From Daphnia pulex (lineage: Eukaryota > Arthropoda > Branchiopoda > Diplostraca > Daphniidae): a DNA stretch of 64,000 nt. The stretch is from the NCBI RefSeq assembly GCF_021134715.1, contig NC_060027.1, positions 1,116,001 to 1,180,000 of the forward strand, in the 5' to 3' direction. Numbering within the stretch: the stretch's first letter is position 1; each line of letters starts with the position of its first letter. The notes under the pieces were generated by a model, which was not told the origin of the DNA, made no database searches, and worked only from the letters and a program-made list of their open reading frames with translations. The position numbers were made by a program, and so were the translations under genes. Of the stretch, positions 36,318 to 47,565 are shown in pieces.

Positions 36318-36916
36318 AAAGACGCAACCAATAAGGCGGACTTGAAACCAAAGACGCAACCAATAAGGCGGACTTGAAACAAAGACGCAACCAATATGGC
36401 GGACTTTGTAAAGGGAACAATAGGTACAAACAATAAGGCGGACTTGATAAAAGACGCAGCCTAAATATGGCGGACTTGACGGAAGCAAGACGCAGCCAAT
36501 AAACGTACCAAACAGGAGACGCAACCAATAAATATGGCGGACTCGACAAAGCAAAGATGTGGCCGAATAAACGTACAAAAACGGGAGACGCAACCAATAA
36601 ATGTGGCGGACTCGACAAAACAAAGATGTGGCCGAAATATATTGTGTGAGAGACGCAACCAATTAGGCGGACTTGGCAAAGACGCAACCAACGTGGCGGA
36701 CTTGCCGGAAGCAAGACGCAGCCAAAAAATGGCGGACTTAAAAGACGCAAGACTCAACCTATAAAAATGGCGGACTCAACAAACAAAGCGAGAGACGCAA
36801 CCAATAAGGCGGACTCAACAAACAATAGACATGGCCAAAGGAATATATTTTAAAACGAAGCGCGATCAAAAAGGCGGGGAGTGGCTAACAAAGGACGCAA
36901 CCAATATGGCGGACAA
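36318..36916. repeat. Leader repeat array with CCAAT and ATGGCGG motifs
   Basis: About 13 irregular copies of a unit close to GACGCAACCAATATGGCGGA, separated by 10-40 bases, inside the untranslated leader of the LTR element. Each unit couples a CCAAT box with a GGCGGAC block, and about six carry AAxATGGCGG, the known YY1/Pho site form. The array also gives long spurious open frames. Confidence 0.8.
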
Positions 36917-36921
36917 GGAAT

Positions 36922-37371
36922 TTATTCTTGACGTCCTTCGTGCTGTGCGGTAGAAACTTGTTGATCGGTTGACTTCCTTTTGGCGAGGATCTGCTGCATA
37001 ATTTCTTCGGCTTCTTTGATGAGCGCTTCACGGTTGTGAATGATCGGTACGGTTGGATCGGGATATCGGCCGGCCCGAATTGTCTTGGCGATTTCTTCGG
37101 CTTCCTTGATCGCCTTGTCGATGATGGCCTGTCGATCGCTTACGGGTTGAACAATGATGCGACGATCGACGACTGGTCTGCGGATGATCGCGCTCCTGCG
37201 AGCGGGCGCCAAAGGTGGCGCGCGTGCGTCGGGGAGAGCGGCAGGATTGTGATAACGCGATCGTCGGGCAACTCTTCTCTTCTCTCTCAACACTGCCTTC
37301 TGTTCTTCGTCCTTCTTCTTACCACGAGGCAGTTTAAGGCTAGGGGGGAGATCAGCTCTCCTCTGGCTCAA
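36922..37371 (-). mobile_element. Small basic open frame in the element leader
   Basis: A 149-codon frame on the element's coding strand between primer site and array. It is rich in R, K, A and P (KLPRGKKKDEEQKAVLREKR) with two similar halves around AIIDKAIKEAEEI and ALIKEAEEIMQQI. No known domain. It may be a spliced leader product or chance. Confidence 0.3.
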
Positions 37372-37748
37372 ATTGACGATAAAGGATGACGGGGTGGTAA
37401 GATGGCGATGATACGGGCGGATGTGTTGGGATAAGATGAGACACGATTATGAACGATGAGACACGAGGGTCGACGGAGGGTTTCACGCGTGTGATCAAAC
37501 GGCGAAACCAACGAATCTGCCACGCGGGTCTTTCTCGAAAACGTGATGGTGATTTTCGGTATGACGGGGTGATGGTGCTGCACGGACCTGTAGACGAATG
37601 TACCGGGCGGGATACAGGAAGCGCCAATCAGCCGAACGTCGGTATGCAGGAAGCGGGTCGCAGAGAGTGGTTGAGCTCAATCGAATCTCTGGGAATTTCC
37701 TGACGGAACACGTGTGTGTGAGGGCCGATGGGCCGAGGAACGTCAATT

Positions 37749-37766
37749 CCCGGTCGATGCACCAAA
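37749..37766 (-). other. Primer binding site, tRNA-Gly type
   Basis: Next to the 5' LTR the minus strand reads TGGTGCATCGACCGGGAA. This is complementary to the 3' end of an animal tRNA-Gly (ending CCCGGCCGATGCACCA) with about one mismatch. The assignment relies on remembered tRNA sequence. Confidence 0.65.
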
Positions 37767-38140
37767 TGTTTGCTTCTCACACACCGGAATGAAACTTTCA
37801 GAGTCGTAATTTAACTTAAGTCGAATGTATTTCGGCTCGGGGGAAACGGGAACACAATTCGGGTTTAGGTGACGGGACGATAGTTGCCTGCTATACGTCC
37901 GCACGGAAAACACAAGAGAAAAAACAAGAAATTCGGAAAACGACTCTGAAAACGTAAAGTGTAGAGCGTCGGCACACGTGCGCTCTACACCAGCAAAAAA
38001 CGAGAATGTATCTACGTTTCGGTCTAGCTCCTCCCTTCTTCTCCAATTCCCTTACTCCGATCCAGACGTTGTCGGATCGATCGCCAATAATTACAGTGGG
38101 TCCGAAAATTGACAGTTTGGAAATCTTGAACTTTCCAACA
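37767..38140 (-). repeat. LTR, 5' end of the element
   Basis: 374 bases, starting TG and ending CA. On the minus strand transcription would begin in this LTR and run toward lower coordinates. Confidence 0.9.
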
Positions 38141-39542
38141 CAAACTGTTTTTCCAATCAGACGTGTGCAGTATCAAACAATCGCGGGTTGATGTAGTGAC
38201 CGATAGGTTGACATTGTAACCACTCGTCCGCAATAGAACTGCAGAGGCGGCCGTGGGTCCGTCGTAAACCTGTGCTAACGACAATAAAACTTGTCAAGTG
38301 AATGTCTAATTTGTAAATTTAACAAATGTTATCGAGTACCGTGACAAAGTCATAGCCGTTTTCAGTATTGAAGTACGTGAACGTCAACTTGATGCCATTA
38401 CCAGACGGGATCGAGATTTTGTACCGGCAGTCCTCGTCGAAACCGTATGGAGACGGGTAGTTTGGTGATGTGACGGTGCCACTAGCAGAATTATAAGTAC
38501 CACCGCAAACTAAAAACAAATTTAGATTAATTAAAAAAGAGAAGCGGAAAAAAGAACAGGTCGACACATCCTTTGAAAGATTTTACAATTTTACTTTCAG
38601 GAGCCGGTGTAGTGGTCGTTGTTGTAGTTGTAGTGGTCGGTGTAGTGGTCGGTGTAGTAGTGGTCGTTGTAGTAGTGGTCGGTGTAGTAGTGGTCGGTGT
38701 AGTAGTGGTCGGTGTAGTAGTGGTCGGTGTAGTAGTGGTCGGTGTAGTTGTGGTCGGTGTAGTTGTGGGGGAAGTTATTGAAGTTGATGTTCCAGAACCA
38801 GAAGGCCCCACAACAATGTCATCAATGGCAATTGCATCCTCGGTATTTCCCCCACAGAAAGCGAAAAATATGAACTATGACATAATTGACAAATGAAAAT
38901 TGAAAATGAGATCTGTTCTAAATAAAAAAATGTAGCGTGAAATATACCGTCACATCCGTCGGTTCTGAAATAGGTATGGGAATAGAGATTGGACGCCATT
39001 CTAAATTCACTGAAGTGGAATAACCCGACAACTCTGCTAAACTTGTTTCAACGCCACCATTAGACAATACGAGCTGTAATAATCGGAACTTCGTAAAATT
39101 TTAACAAATTACATTTTCTTTTAAAACATGATACCTCTAAGATGTTTCCTCCAGTATACTTGGAACGAATCCAGAAATTGAACGAAATTTCGTCTCCGGG
39201 AAATGCTGTGAACGTCGTCGTGCGTAAAACAAGTTGGCCGGGAGTCGCTTGGGCATCGCGAGTTGCCCGCAAATATTTGGTGCCAGTTGTTGGAGTAGGA
39301 GGCGGATAGTTTTCCGTCGGAGAACTGAAATCTTCGACAACCCAATGGATAGTGTTCGGTGAATTGTCGTACCAAGGATCCGCAGTGCCACTTTCAAAAT
39401 TGTTGTTCAATAACGCTCGGGCTGTCAGAGGATCAACTTTGAAAAACGGATAACTTTTTTCCAACACTGGAATTTTGCCAGCCCAGCAAACGGCAATGCT
39501 AGTAACAGCCAAAAGGAATAATTTAAGAGAAGTGAACTTCAT
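38141..39542 (-). CDS. Secreted MAM-like, Thr-rich, CUB gene cut in its last exon (cluster gene 4)
   Basis: Exons 39542-39135, 39073-38948, 38874-38595, 38509-38340 and 38269-38141 keep frame. They encode a signal peptide (LKLFLLAVTSIAVCWAG), a MAM-like module (NNNFESGTADPWYDNSP, FFAFCGGNTEDAIAIDDI), a TPTTT-repeat linker and a CUB domain (CGGTYNSASGTVTSPNYPSP, NGYDFVT, VYDGPTAASAVLL). The exon is interrupted by the LTR element inside the last CUB strand. A read-through transcript would gain about 37 LTR-coded residues and stop at 38024; the true 3' end lies at 31517-31554. The protein may still be secreted but its CUB fold should be harmed. CUB domains bind proteins and sugars outside cells. 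Confidence 0.8.
38606..38768. repeat. 15-base coding minisatellite
   Basis: Repeated GTAGTAGTGGTCGGT and variants on the plus strand encode Pro-Thr-Thr-Thr-Thr runs on the minus strand in the linker of cluster gene 4. The cluster gene 5 linker at the same place is much less regular. Confidence 0.8.
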
Positions 39543-39959
39543 TCTTGTGTAAATCGCTGAACCAAATGACCAATTGTGCTCAGATCAGACCGGACCGTAC
39601 AAAGGACATGCACACAAGGACCCTAATCAAATCTCATATCAAAAAGATTAAACATCATGTCAAAAGTCTTAAGTGTAGAAATTGATAGAAAGGATAGCAA
39701 ATATAGCTTGGTAAAGTAACTGTTATTTCGACTGAATTAAAACTGATGTTGTTTTCATTTAGTGAAGAAGATAAAACCAACTGTAAAAACAAGATATTGT
39801 GGATCGTGCACAGCACGATACGGATGAAAATGAGGTTAATATTTCAGTTGCAATGCAATAAATGCTGTTCACTATTAGACTTTCGTTCCACATACAAGTC
39901 AATAATCTCTACAAATATGGCCAATATTATTATTTATACAACCATTAGTTAATGCCGGA
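39543..39959. other. Intergenic, flank between cluster genes 4 and 5
   Basis: The part near 39550-39640 matches the upstream flank of cluster gene 3, and 39740-39960 matches 31300-31520. No separate gene. Confidence 0.5.
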
Positions 39960-42332
39960 TCAGACGGACGCGTAAGTCGCCGTCCAACCCACCAAACTGT
40001 TTTTCCAGTCAGACGTGTGCAGTATCAAACAATCGCGGGTTGATGTAGTGACCGACAGGTCGACATTGAACCCACTGGCCTGCAATAGAACTGCAGAGGC
40101 GGCCGTGGGTCCGTCGTAAACCTGTGCTCACGACAATAAAACTTGTCAAGTAAATGTCTAATTTGTAAATTTAACAAATGCTATCGAGTACCGTGACAAA
40201 GTCATAGCCGTTTTCAGTATTGAAGTAAGTGAACGTCAAATTTATGCCATTACCAGACGGGATCGAGATTTTGTACCGACAGTCCTCGTCGAAACCGTAT
40301 GGAGACGGGTAGTTTGGTGATGTGACGGTGCCACTAGAAGAATTATAAGTACCATCGCAAACTGAAAATGAATTCAGATTAATTAAAAAAGGAAAGAGGA
40401 AAAGAACAGGTCGACATCTTTTGGCAGATTTTCGAATATTACTTTCAGGAGCTGGTGTAGTGGCCGGCGTTGTTGGTGGACAAAGTGGACCAATACATGG
40501 AACAGTAGGAGGAGTGAAATCTGTCGTGGTAACCAGTAAAGGAGCTGGTCTAATGGTCGTTGTCATTGTTGTAGTGGTTGGGGTAGTAGTCGGGGTAGTT
40601 ACTGAAGTTGATGCTTCAGTTCCAGAAGATCCCACAACAATGTCATCAATGGCAATTGCATCCTCGGTATTTCCCCCACAGAAAGCGAAAAATATAAACT
40701 ATGATATCATTGGTAAATGAAAATTTAGAATGGGATTTGTTGTTGATCCAATGTAGCGTGAACTATACCGTCACATCCACCGGTTCTGAAATCGGGATGG
40801 GAATAGAGATTGGACGCCATTCTAAATTCACTGAAGTGGAATAACCCGACAACTCTGCCAAACTTGTTTCAACACCACCATAAGACAATACGAGCTATAA
40901 CAATCGGAAAGCCGTTACATTTTTTAAGAAAATACATTTTCTTTTAAATACCATTACCTCTAAGAAGTTTCCTCCAGTATACTTGGATCGAATCCAGAAA
41001 TTGAACGAAAATTTGTCTCCGGGAAATGCCGTGAACGTCACGGTGCGCAGAATAAGTTGGCCGGGGGTCGCTTGGGCATCGCGAGTGGCCCGCAAATATT
41101 TGGTGCCAGTTTTTGGAGTAGGAGGCGGATAGTCTTCCGTCGGAGTACTGAAATCTTCGACAACCCAATGGAGCGAGTTCGACGAATTGTCGTACCAAGG
41201 ATACGCAGAGCCACTTTCAAAATTGTTGTTCAAAAACGATCGAGCGGAAAGAGGATCAATTTTCAAACAGCCTACACAAGGGGCTGTTGGGGGATTAAAA
41301 ACAGTTGTTCCAGGATCTGTATTTAAAAAGTCGTAAAGAAATTAGAAGTGACCGGCTTGTAAGTTTATAAAGATTACTATTAGACGTCGTCGATGGAGTG
41401 GTTGTTTCCGTTGAAGTTGTTGTTGGACAAAGTGGACCAATACATGGAACAGTGGGAGGAGTGAAAACTGTCGTGGTAACCGGAGTGGTTGTAGTCGATG
41501 AGACTGGATCGGTGGAACAAAGTTCGCCAATACATGGAGAAGTGGAGTCAGTAAAATCCGTTGTTGTTTCGGTTGTTGAAGTCGATGATATTGCTGTTGT
41601 ACAATCTTCACAAGGTTTAAAGATGATGTCATCAATAGCGATTGCATCTTCAGCATTTCCCCCGCAAAAGGCGTAGAATACCAACTGGAAACACAATAAC
41701 CTTTATTGGCATTCATCCGGATGAAATTGAATCAATTTACCGTCATTTCAGTCGGTTCTGAGATGGGCAAAGGACTAGAGGCCCCAAGCCAATCGAAATT
41801 ATCTTCAGTTGAATATCTTGACAGTACCAGAAAAATGGTTTCGACACCACCAACGGATTGGACGACCTACAAATAAAACCAGCATCAATCAGCTGTCACA
41901 TATAATTATTAAATATTTTATAAAGCGAAATACCTCTAGGGTATTCCCTCCCATGTACTTGGAACGAATCCAAAAATTAAACGAAATCTCATCGCCAGGA
42001 AAGGCCGTGAATGTCACCGTGCGCAGCGTGAGGAGGCCGGGGGTCAAACGAGCGTCACGAACAGCCCGTAGGTATTTGTAACCATTAGCCGGAGGTGGAG
42101 CAAGATAGTTTTCCGTCGGATAACTATAAGTCTCTACGACCCAATGGACCGTGTTAGGTGAACTGTCGTACCAGGGTTCAGCAAATCCGCTTTCAAAGTC
42201 ATTGTCCAATGACACTCGAGCAGAAAGAGGATCGATTTTAATTCTCTCGGCTCTTGATACTGGAACGCCAAAGCAAGCTGTAGTAATAACAATAAGGATG
42301 ATTAAAAACGTTATAAAAGTATGGCAGCTCAT
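39960..42332 (-). CDS. Secreted protein with two MAM-like modules and a CUB (cluster gene 5)
   Basis: Eight exons (42332-41934, 41866-41741, 41684-41378, 41316-40958, 40894-40769, 40698-40443, 40361-40192, 40121-39960) keep frame and give 634 residues. Order: signal peptide, MAM-like module 1 (DNDFESGFAEPWYDSSP, FYAFCGGNAEDAIAIDDI), Thr-rich linker with CIGELC and CIGPLC pairs, MAM-like module 2 (NNNFESGSAYPWYDNSS, FFAFCGGNTEDAIAIDDI), second linker with CIGPLC, and a complete CUB (CDGTYNSSSGTVTSPNYPSP to GWTATYASV). Module 2 has no signal peptide of its own and joins the linker through a phase-1 intron, so it looks like two neighbours fused head to tail. Module 2 and the CUB are very close to cluster gene 4. 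Confidence 0.75.
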
Positions 42333-43450
42333 TCCTTATGAGCAATTGAAAAACTTTTCCCAAACAGGACAACAGTGTCACTTACGTATACTGCACTCAC
42401 AGGGGCGTCAATAACTATTACATATAATTTTATCTTTACTTTTGTTTGAAGGCAGCGATAGAGATAGGAGAGGTTAGTACTTTGATTGGCACTTTGACAG
42501 CTAAGTCTTATCACAGAAGACAGCAGATGCTTAAAAAACGAATCAGAGGTTAATAGAGAGAACTAATCAATGAAAATGACTGATGGGGGAAGTCTAGTTA
42601 TCATGAAAAAAATAAAGCTACCACCCTGCTTAGACAACTTTCTGTCAAGGCTTTTTGTCAGGTTTCAATGCTAGCTGATGCCATTTGAATCCACTTGAAA
42701 GGAAATTTGTTACTTATATAACTAGGCTATACCGGTGGTGTATAAAGGTCCCTCTTGGTCATAAAATTTTCTAGTTTCACCTTGATTGAGATTAAAATTG
42801 AAACACTGTTGGACTTTATACAAGACATCAACGAACAATCTAAACTATGAAACATAGACAGCGATATGTTGGCAAATCATTCCAGTCTTCCTCTAAGAAT
42901 ATCAGAATGTTAAAAATTACAATGATGCATTTGCTAATTACAAATGTTGAAACTGCAATAGTTTGGCAGCATGAAGCAGTTTAAGAAAACTTGCAAGGAA
43001 ATGTGACAATCATTTGTTGGTTGTACCATGCTTTCTTTAACACAGTAGGCCATGCTTTAACATAATTGTTTTCCACAAATGGTTAACTTGTGTTGGTTTA
43101 CAACTTGCGACTACGATCCTTACGATTACTTCAAAAGCGTTCAAAAGTGACTTAAAACATTTAAAATTTACCTACTTTAGAATTGAAATCATTTCAAATT
43201 TAATTTTAGTGTTTTACCTTCAGCTGATTTTCGTATGCTTCCTACTTCTTTGTCTTCAACAACTGTGCTTCATTTTTTAAACGAATAAATAAAAGCAGAC
43301 GACACTGGTGTGGTACATGATTGCATGATTAAACTATTGTTTGAAATGTATTATAAACAGCATTACATTAAATTGTTATCGATTGTCATAGTGCTAGTTG
43401 GAAAGCGACTGAATTAGATATATAGGATTAATAATAAATCGTTGACGTGA
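42333..43450. other. Intergenic, nothing clear
   Basis: About 1.1 kb between cluster genes 5 and 6, A/T-rich, with no open frame, repeat or RNA gene recognised. Confidence 0.45.
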
Positions 43451-44728
43451 TTAAGCAGTGGCGTACGTGGCCGACCAGCCCTTGGAACTATTCACACCGT
43501 CGGATGTGTGCACAACCAAGCAGCCGGAACCCGACGAAGTGGTCAGTAAGTCGGTACTTAATCCGCTTACACGTACCAGCACAGGTGAAGCCGTTGATAA
43601 TCCATCGTACACCTAATTTCATCAAGAAAAGATAAATAATTATTTAACCTGAAACCAGTTAACTTTAAAATGGTGTATAATACCGTGACATAATCGGCCC
43701 CACTCTCCGTGTTGAACTCGAGAAAATTCAAAACGATGCGATTGCCCTCCGCCACCTGGATAGTATATTCGCAGATTTCATTGTTATCGTAAGGATTGGG
43801 ATAGTTAGGTGATGAAAAGATGCCACTAGGTTCGGAGAAATTACCACCACAGACTAAACAGAATATGTGTAAAAAGAAACGTGATTATAATTTGAATTCA
43901 TGTATAAAATGTTGTATGGTAAAATACCTCCAGGTAAAGGTGTCGTCGGTGGAGGAATCGTAGTAGTGGGAATGGTAGATCCTACGACGATATCGTCAAT
44001 CGCAATAGCATCTTCTACATTTCCTCCGCAGTACGCATAAAATACCAACTGCAGCCATGAAATTTAATAACTTATTTTTCCATTATATTTACTGCAATAT
44101 GATTCCATACATACCGTCACTTCCGTCGGCTCCGTAACCGGAATGGGACTCGAAGTTGGACGCCATTCTAAATTCACTGAAGTGGAATAACTTGACAATG
44201 ACAATAGAGTCGTTTCTAATCCTCCTTGGACCAACACGAGCTGCAACAACAAATTCACGAACATTATACATATTTAGAAAGCTACTAATTCCCAGATGTA
44301 AAATGAATTATTACGTCAAGTGTATTCCCGCCAGTGTATCGCGACCGAATCCAGAAATTGAAGGAAATTTCGTCACCAGGTAAGGCCGTGAATGTCACCG
44401 TGCGCAGGATGAGAAGGCCGGAAGAGAGTTGCTGATTGCGAATGGCTCGCAGGTATTTACTGCCAGCTGACGGCGCAGGAACGGGATTGTTCAACTCTGA
44501 CTGCAAACTGAAATCCTCGACGATCCAGTGTACAGTCGATGGTGAACTGTCATACCAGGGTTCCTCGAAGCCACTTTCAAAGTCGTTGTTCAATAACGCA
44601 CGAGCAGAAATAGGATCGACATCAAGGATCGGTTTTCTTTCTGATTTGATCGATCCTGGAACACGTCCAGCAAAGCAAATGCCAATAGCAATCGCCGCTA
44701 GAAACAATTTGAACGAATTCTTAGACAT
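43451..44728 (-). CDS. Secreted MAM-like plus CUB protein (cluster gene 6)
   Basis: Five exons (44728-44315, 44240-44115, 44048-43928, 43853-43684, 43612-43451) encode 330 residues. The ATG at 44728 opens a signal peptide (LFLAAIAIGICFAG). The MAM-like module (NNDFESGFEEPWYDSSP, SFNFWIRSRYTGGN, FYAYCGGNVEDAIAIDDI) is followed by a very short Thr/Pro linker (TIPTTTIPPPTTPLPGG) and a CUB domain (CGGNFSEPSGIFSSPNYPNP, GADYVT, VYDGLSTASPVLV, GWSATYA). Lacking the long repeat linker, it is the compact form of the family and the most diverged CUB of the cluster. It is first in transcription order. Confidence 0.8.
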
Positions 44729-45655
44729 TTTTACCGTGCTAAAACGATGCGAGAACAATTCAACAGCGGCCGAAACGGTTATTAGTGTTCAAGTTAATGC
44801 GCACATAATCGAATCGCTAAGGACAGGACATGGTAACACAATCAAATCAACCAAATCAACAGATATGCTTATCTTATCGATGGTCTTAATAAGTATACAA
44901 GTTTAAAAAATCCCGGTGGTACGGTCACGGTACTATATGGCAATTAGAACCCGCGTTGGAACTGTGGAAATTAAAGGCTGTTGCCAATGTCTGGACTTTG
45001 TTTGTTTGTTGCTGATTGACAGACGGCCCCTCAAAGCGGATTTGAAAGGGTATGTATCATTCCATGCTCCGCGATAGATGGGCAACGTCCACGATTTAAT
45101 TGGAGGTTACGCGCGATAAAAGCTTTTCAAAGACCCTGGAATTGGCTTATTTGATTAGCACATCAGTTTAAAAATTTCTAAATCGAGGTTACATGACTAA
45201 CGACAAAATTATTTATTGGCTAATCATTGGCCAATCGACGTCAAAATGCCAAAAAACACAGTAGCACTTGTGCTTTCAAATTTCCTCCGGGTCCACCATG
45301 CATCTCAGCGGTGATTTTCCAACTAATGATTGTGTGCCAAGTACTATTATACCTGGACCGCTATATAAGATTATTGCGTCATCTGTCGTGTGTTCAATTG
45401 TACACTCGGTTGCAACACGTTGGGCAACAATCTATTTTCAAATTTGTCTTTGGCATTTTAGTAAGCTCAAAGCAACGTCGTCTCTGGCCACTTGAGTAGT
45501 TCCTTCAGAATACAAACAGTCTGTTGGTAACTGGACAGCATTTCAGTTTGTTTTAAAATTTCCACCCAATAAAATTAGCGTCAACTAATGTTTGTGCGAA
45601 TGAATACGGAATAGTGCGACAGTTTTAGATTAAAAACTCGATCCGTCTAGTTATT
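44729..45655. other. Divergent intergenic region
   Basis: Lies between the minus-strand MAM cluster and the plus-strand GT31 genes. TATATAAG at 45362-45369 could be the promoter of the GT31 gene at 45656, giving a 5' leader of roughly 260 bases; this is weak support. Confidence 0.4.
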
Positions 45656-47136
45656 ATGGCCGTATTGGGAACTGAATTTCGAAAAGGATTTATTCTGCTC
45701 AGTTTAATTGGCATCGTCTACATTTCGCTGACTGCTTACAAAATGAACAGCGTCGCGGAATTATTTCAAAGTGGCGTCCATCTTCTCCAAAATGAAACGC
45801 GAAATTACGCTCAACAATTTATCCATTCAGCCCAAAAGAAAAATCCATCACAAAAATGGTGGTCTGATCGCAATTTCACCGTTATCAGTCGCGAATTTTT
45901 CCAATACTTGGCCAGCCAATTACGTGGCACACCTTATCCCGGAGCTAAAAACTACACCAACTACATCGTGGCCCAATCATGGCTCAAACCATTACCCGGT
46001 GTCATACCTTTGCGACCTGATTTCGGGCCGGTGTTGAACGACGTCACTTCATTCCGATATCCAATCGAAATTAAATCGTGTCGACAAGACGATAAGATTC
46101 GTCGCACTAACGCTTCCGGACTTTTTGTGGCTGTTATATCCGCACCGGATCACTTCGACAAACGAAATCTCATCCGCCAAACATGGCTGCGCCAATTAGA
46201 ACAAAAGCAATCGAATCGCTCGGTGATTTTAACTGGCCACGGTTTTATTCTCGGCCTGACAAAAGATTTGAAAATTCAAGAGCGGATCAAAGTGGAGAGC
46301 AACAAGTTTAATGACATCCTCCAAATTGACATGATCGATCATTACTTTAATTTAACGCTGAAAGATGTCGGTCTATTGAATTGGCTGAATAAAGATCACT
46401 GCCGGGCGGATTTTGTGCTGAAAGTAGACGATGATATCTTCGTCAATGTCCGGAATTTGATATCGTCCATGAAACCTCTTCATCCGCCCGAGAAAAGTCT
46501 TTACGGATCCGAGACTGACGATCGGCCACAACGAGGTAAGATTTAAAACATTTCCATTAATTGATTTTAATAATAAATGAAATAATAATTTTTGGCAACC
46601 CTGTAACGGATTTTTATTTTAGAGGGAAAATTCAAAGTTAGTTTGGAAAACTGGCCTTGGATTAAGTACCCGATTTACGTCAGCGGAGGCGGCATGATTA
46701 TTTCCGGAAGTGCTATTAGCTCCTTATTAGCCGCTGCTCAAACCACGCCCTATTTCCCGTTCGAGGATACTTACCTCACCGGGCTATGCACTGGCAAAGC
46801 GGGGATTAAGGTGCGCTGCTCCCCAAGGTAATAAAACCTGATGAGCCCGTCAGATTATTATTCCATTACCTGTTTTTTTAAATATTTTATTTTATATTAT
46901 TCGTATCCGAAATGAAAAGCTTCTTTGTGATGTTCGATTATGGTGACGCCCCGGAACCTTGCCATGTTCGCAACTCTGTTTCGTGGCTGACGGATTCCGC
47001 GGAACATTTCAACAAATCCTATTGGGCCACTCGGGACTTTTATAATAACGTGACGCAGTGCATCTTCCAAGGACCGGATGGTGAGAATCAGACGGCGGAT
47101 CCGACGGAAATGATTCATTTCCCTTTTTCAAAGTGA
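45656..47136 (+). CDS. Beta-1,3-galactosyltransferase-like (GT31), copy 1
   Basis: Three exons (45656-46535, 46623-46827, 46920-47136) encode 433 residues. An N-terminal hydrophobic anchor (FILLSLIGIVYISLTAY) makes a type II Golgi protein with a stem of about 100 residues. The catalytic part has VAVISAPDHFDKRNLIRQTW, DILQIDMIDHYFNLTLK, the metal-binding VDDDIF (D258-D260), ISGSAISSLLAAA and EDTYLTGLC, all hallmarks of GT31 enzymes that move galactose or N-acetylhexosamine from UDP-sugar in beta-1,3 linkage. The acceptor is unknown. It is closest to copy 3, sharing MDN/MNS-type N-terminal sequence and the VTQC tail. First of four family members here. Confidence 0.85.
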
Positions 47137-47565
47137 TCAATGATAATAACGATAAACAAAGCGAAAGATGTAGTAAATTATTTTGGAAAGAAACAATTAA
47201 TAAAATATTATTTGGCCAACCCCATTTACAATTGTGATAATTAACTTAGTATTTGAAAATACTAATTAATTCAATCAATTCGAGTCATCCCCGAATGGGT
47301 AGAAAAGAAAGGATTAAACAATAGCTATACGTACGTGCTCGTATATTTGAGGTGTGACGTAGTGGCAGACCTTTACTAACTGATGAAGCTGGACGGAGTA
47401 ACGAAGCATGAAAATGTAGAGGAAAATATCACGTGACATTGAATTATACAATATGGTAGTCGGTATGCTTGGTGTCGAAATGTTTACAACGCATTAGCTT
47501 GCTATACACCTGGTAGAAAAGGTGGTAGCCTATAGATTATTAAAGGGCGTCGTAGTGAAACCATT
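47137..47565. other. Intergenic, nothing clear
   Basis: AATAAA-type sequence at about 47200 may end copy 1. No promoter motif recognised for copy 2. Confidence 0.4.

Larger units (their letters stand above)
31555..38140 (-). mobile_element. BEL/Pao-type LTR retroelement, young, incomplete
   Basis: A 6.6 kb element on the minus strand bounded by two 374-base LTRs that look identical by eye and by a 5-base target duplication CAAAC (31550-31554 and 38141-38145). Going 5' to 3' on its own strand: LTR, a tRNA-type primer site, a long leader with a repeat array, a gag-like region, CCHC-type zinc knuckles, an aspartic protease domain and a short integrase-side stretch, then the other LTR. Reverse transcriptase, RNase H and the integrase core are not visible, so this copy is broken, with about one or two losses, and could move only with help from a complete relative. 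Matching LTRs imply a very recent insertion. Confidence 0.85.

Noticed and set aside
36196-36757. Overlapping minus-strand frames with repeated WLRL-type words
   Set aside because: They come from the leader repeat array read in all frames; no protein family fits.
36318-36916. CRISPR-like spaced repeats
   Set aside because: Units vary in sequence and spacing, sit inside an LTR element of an animal genome, and have no cas genes.
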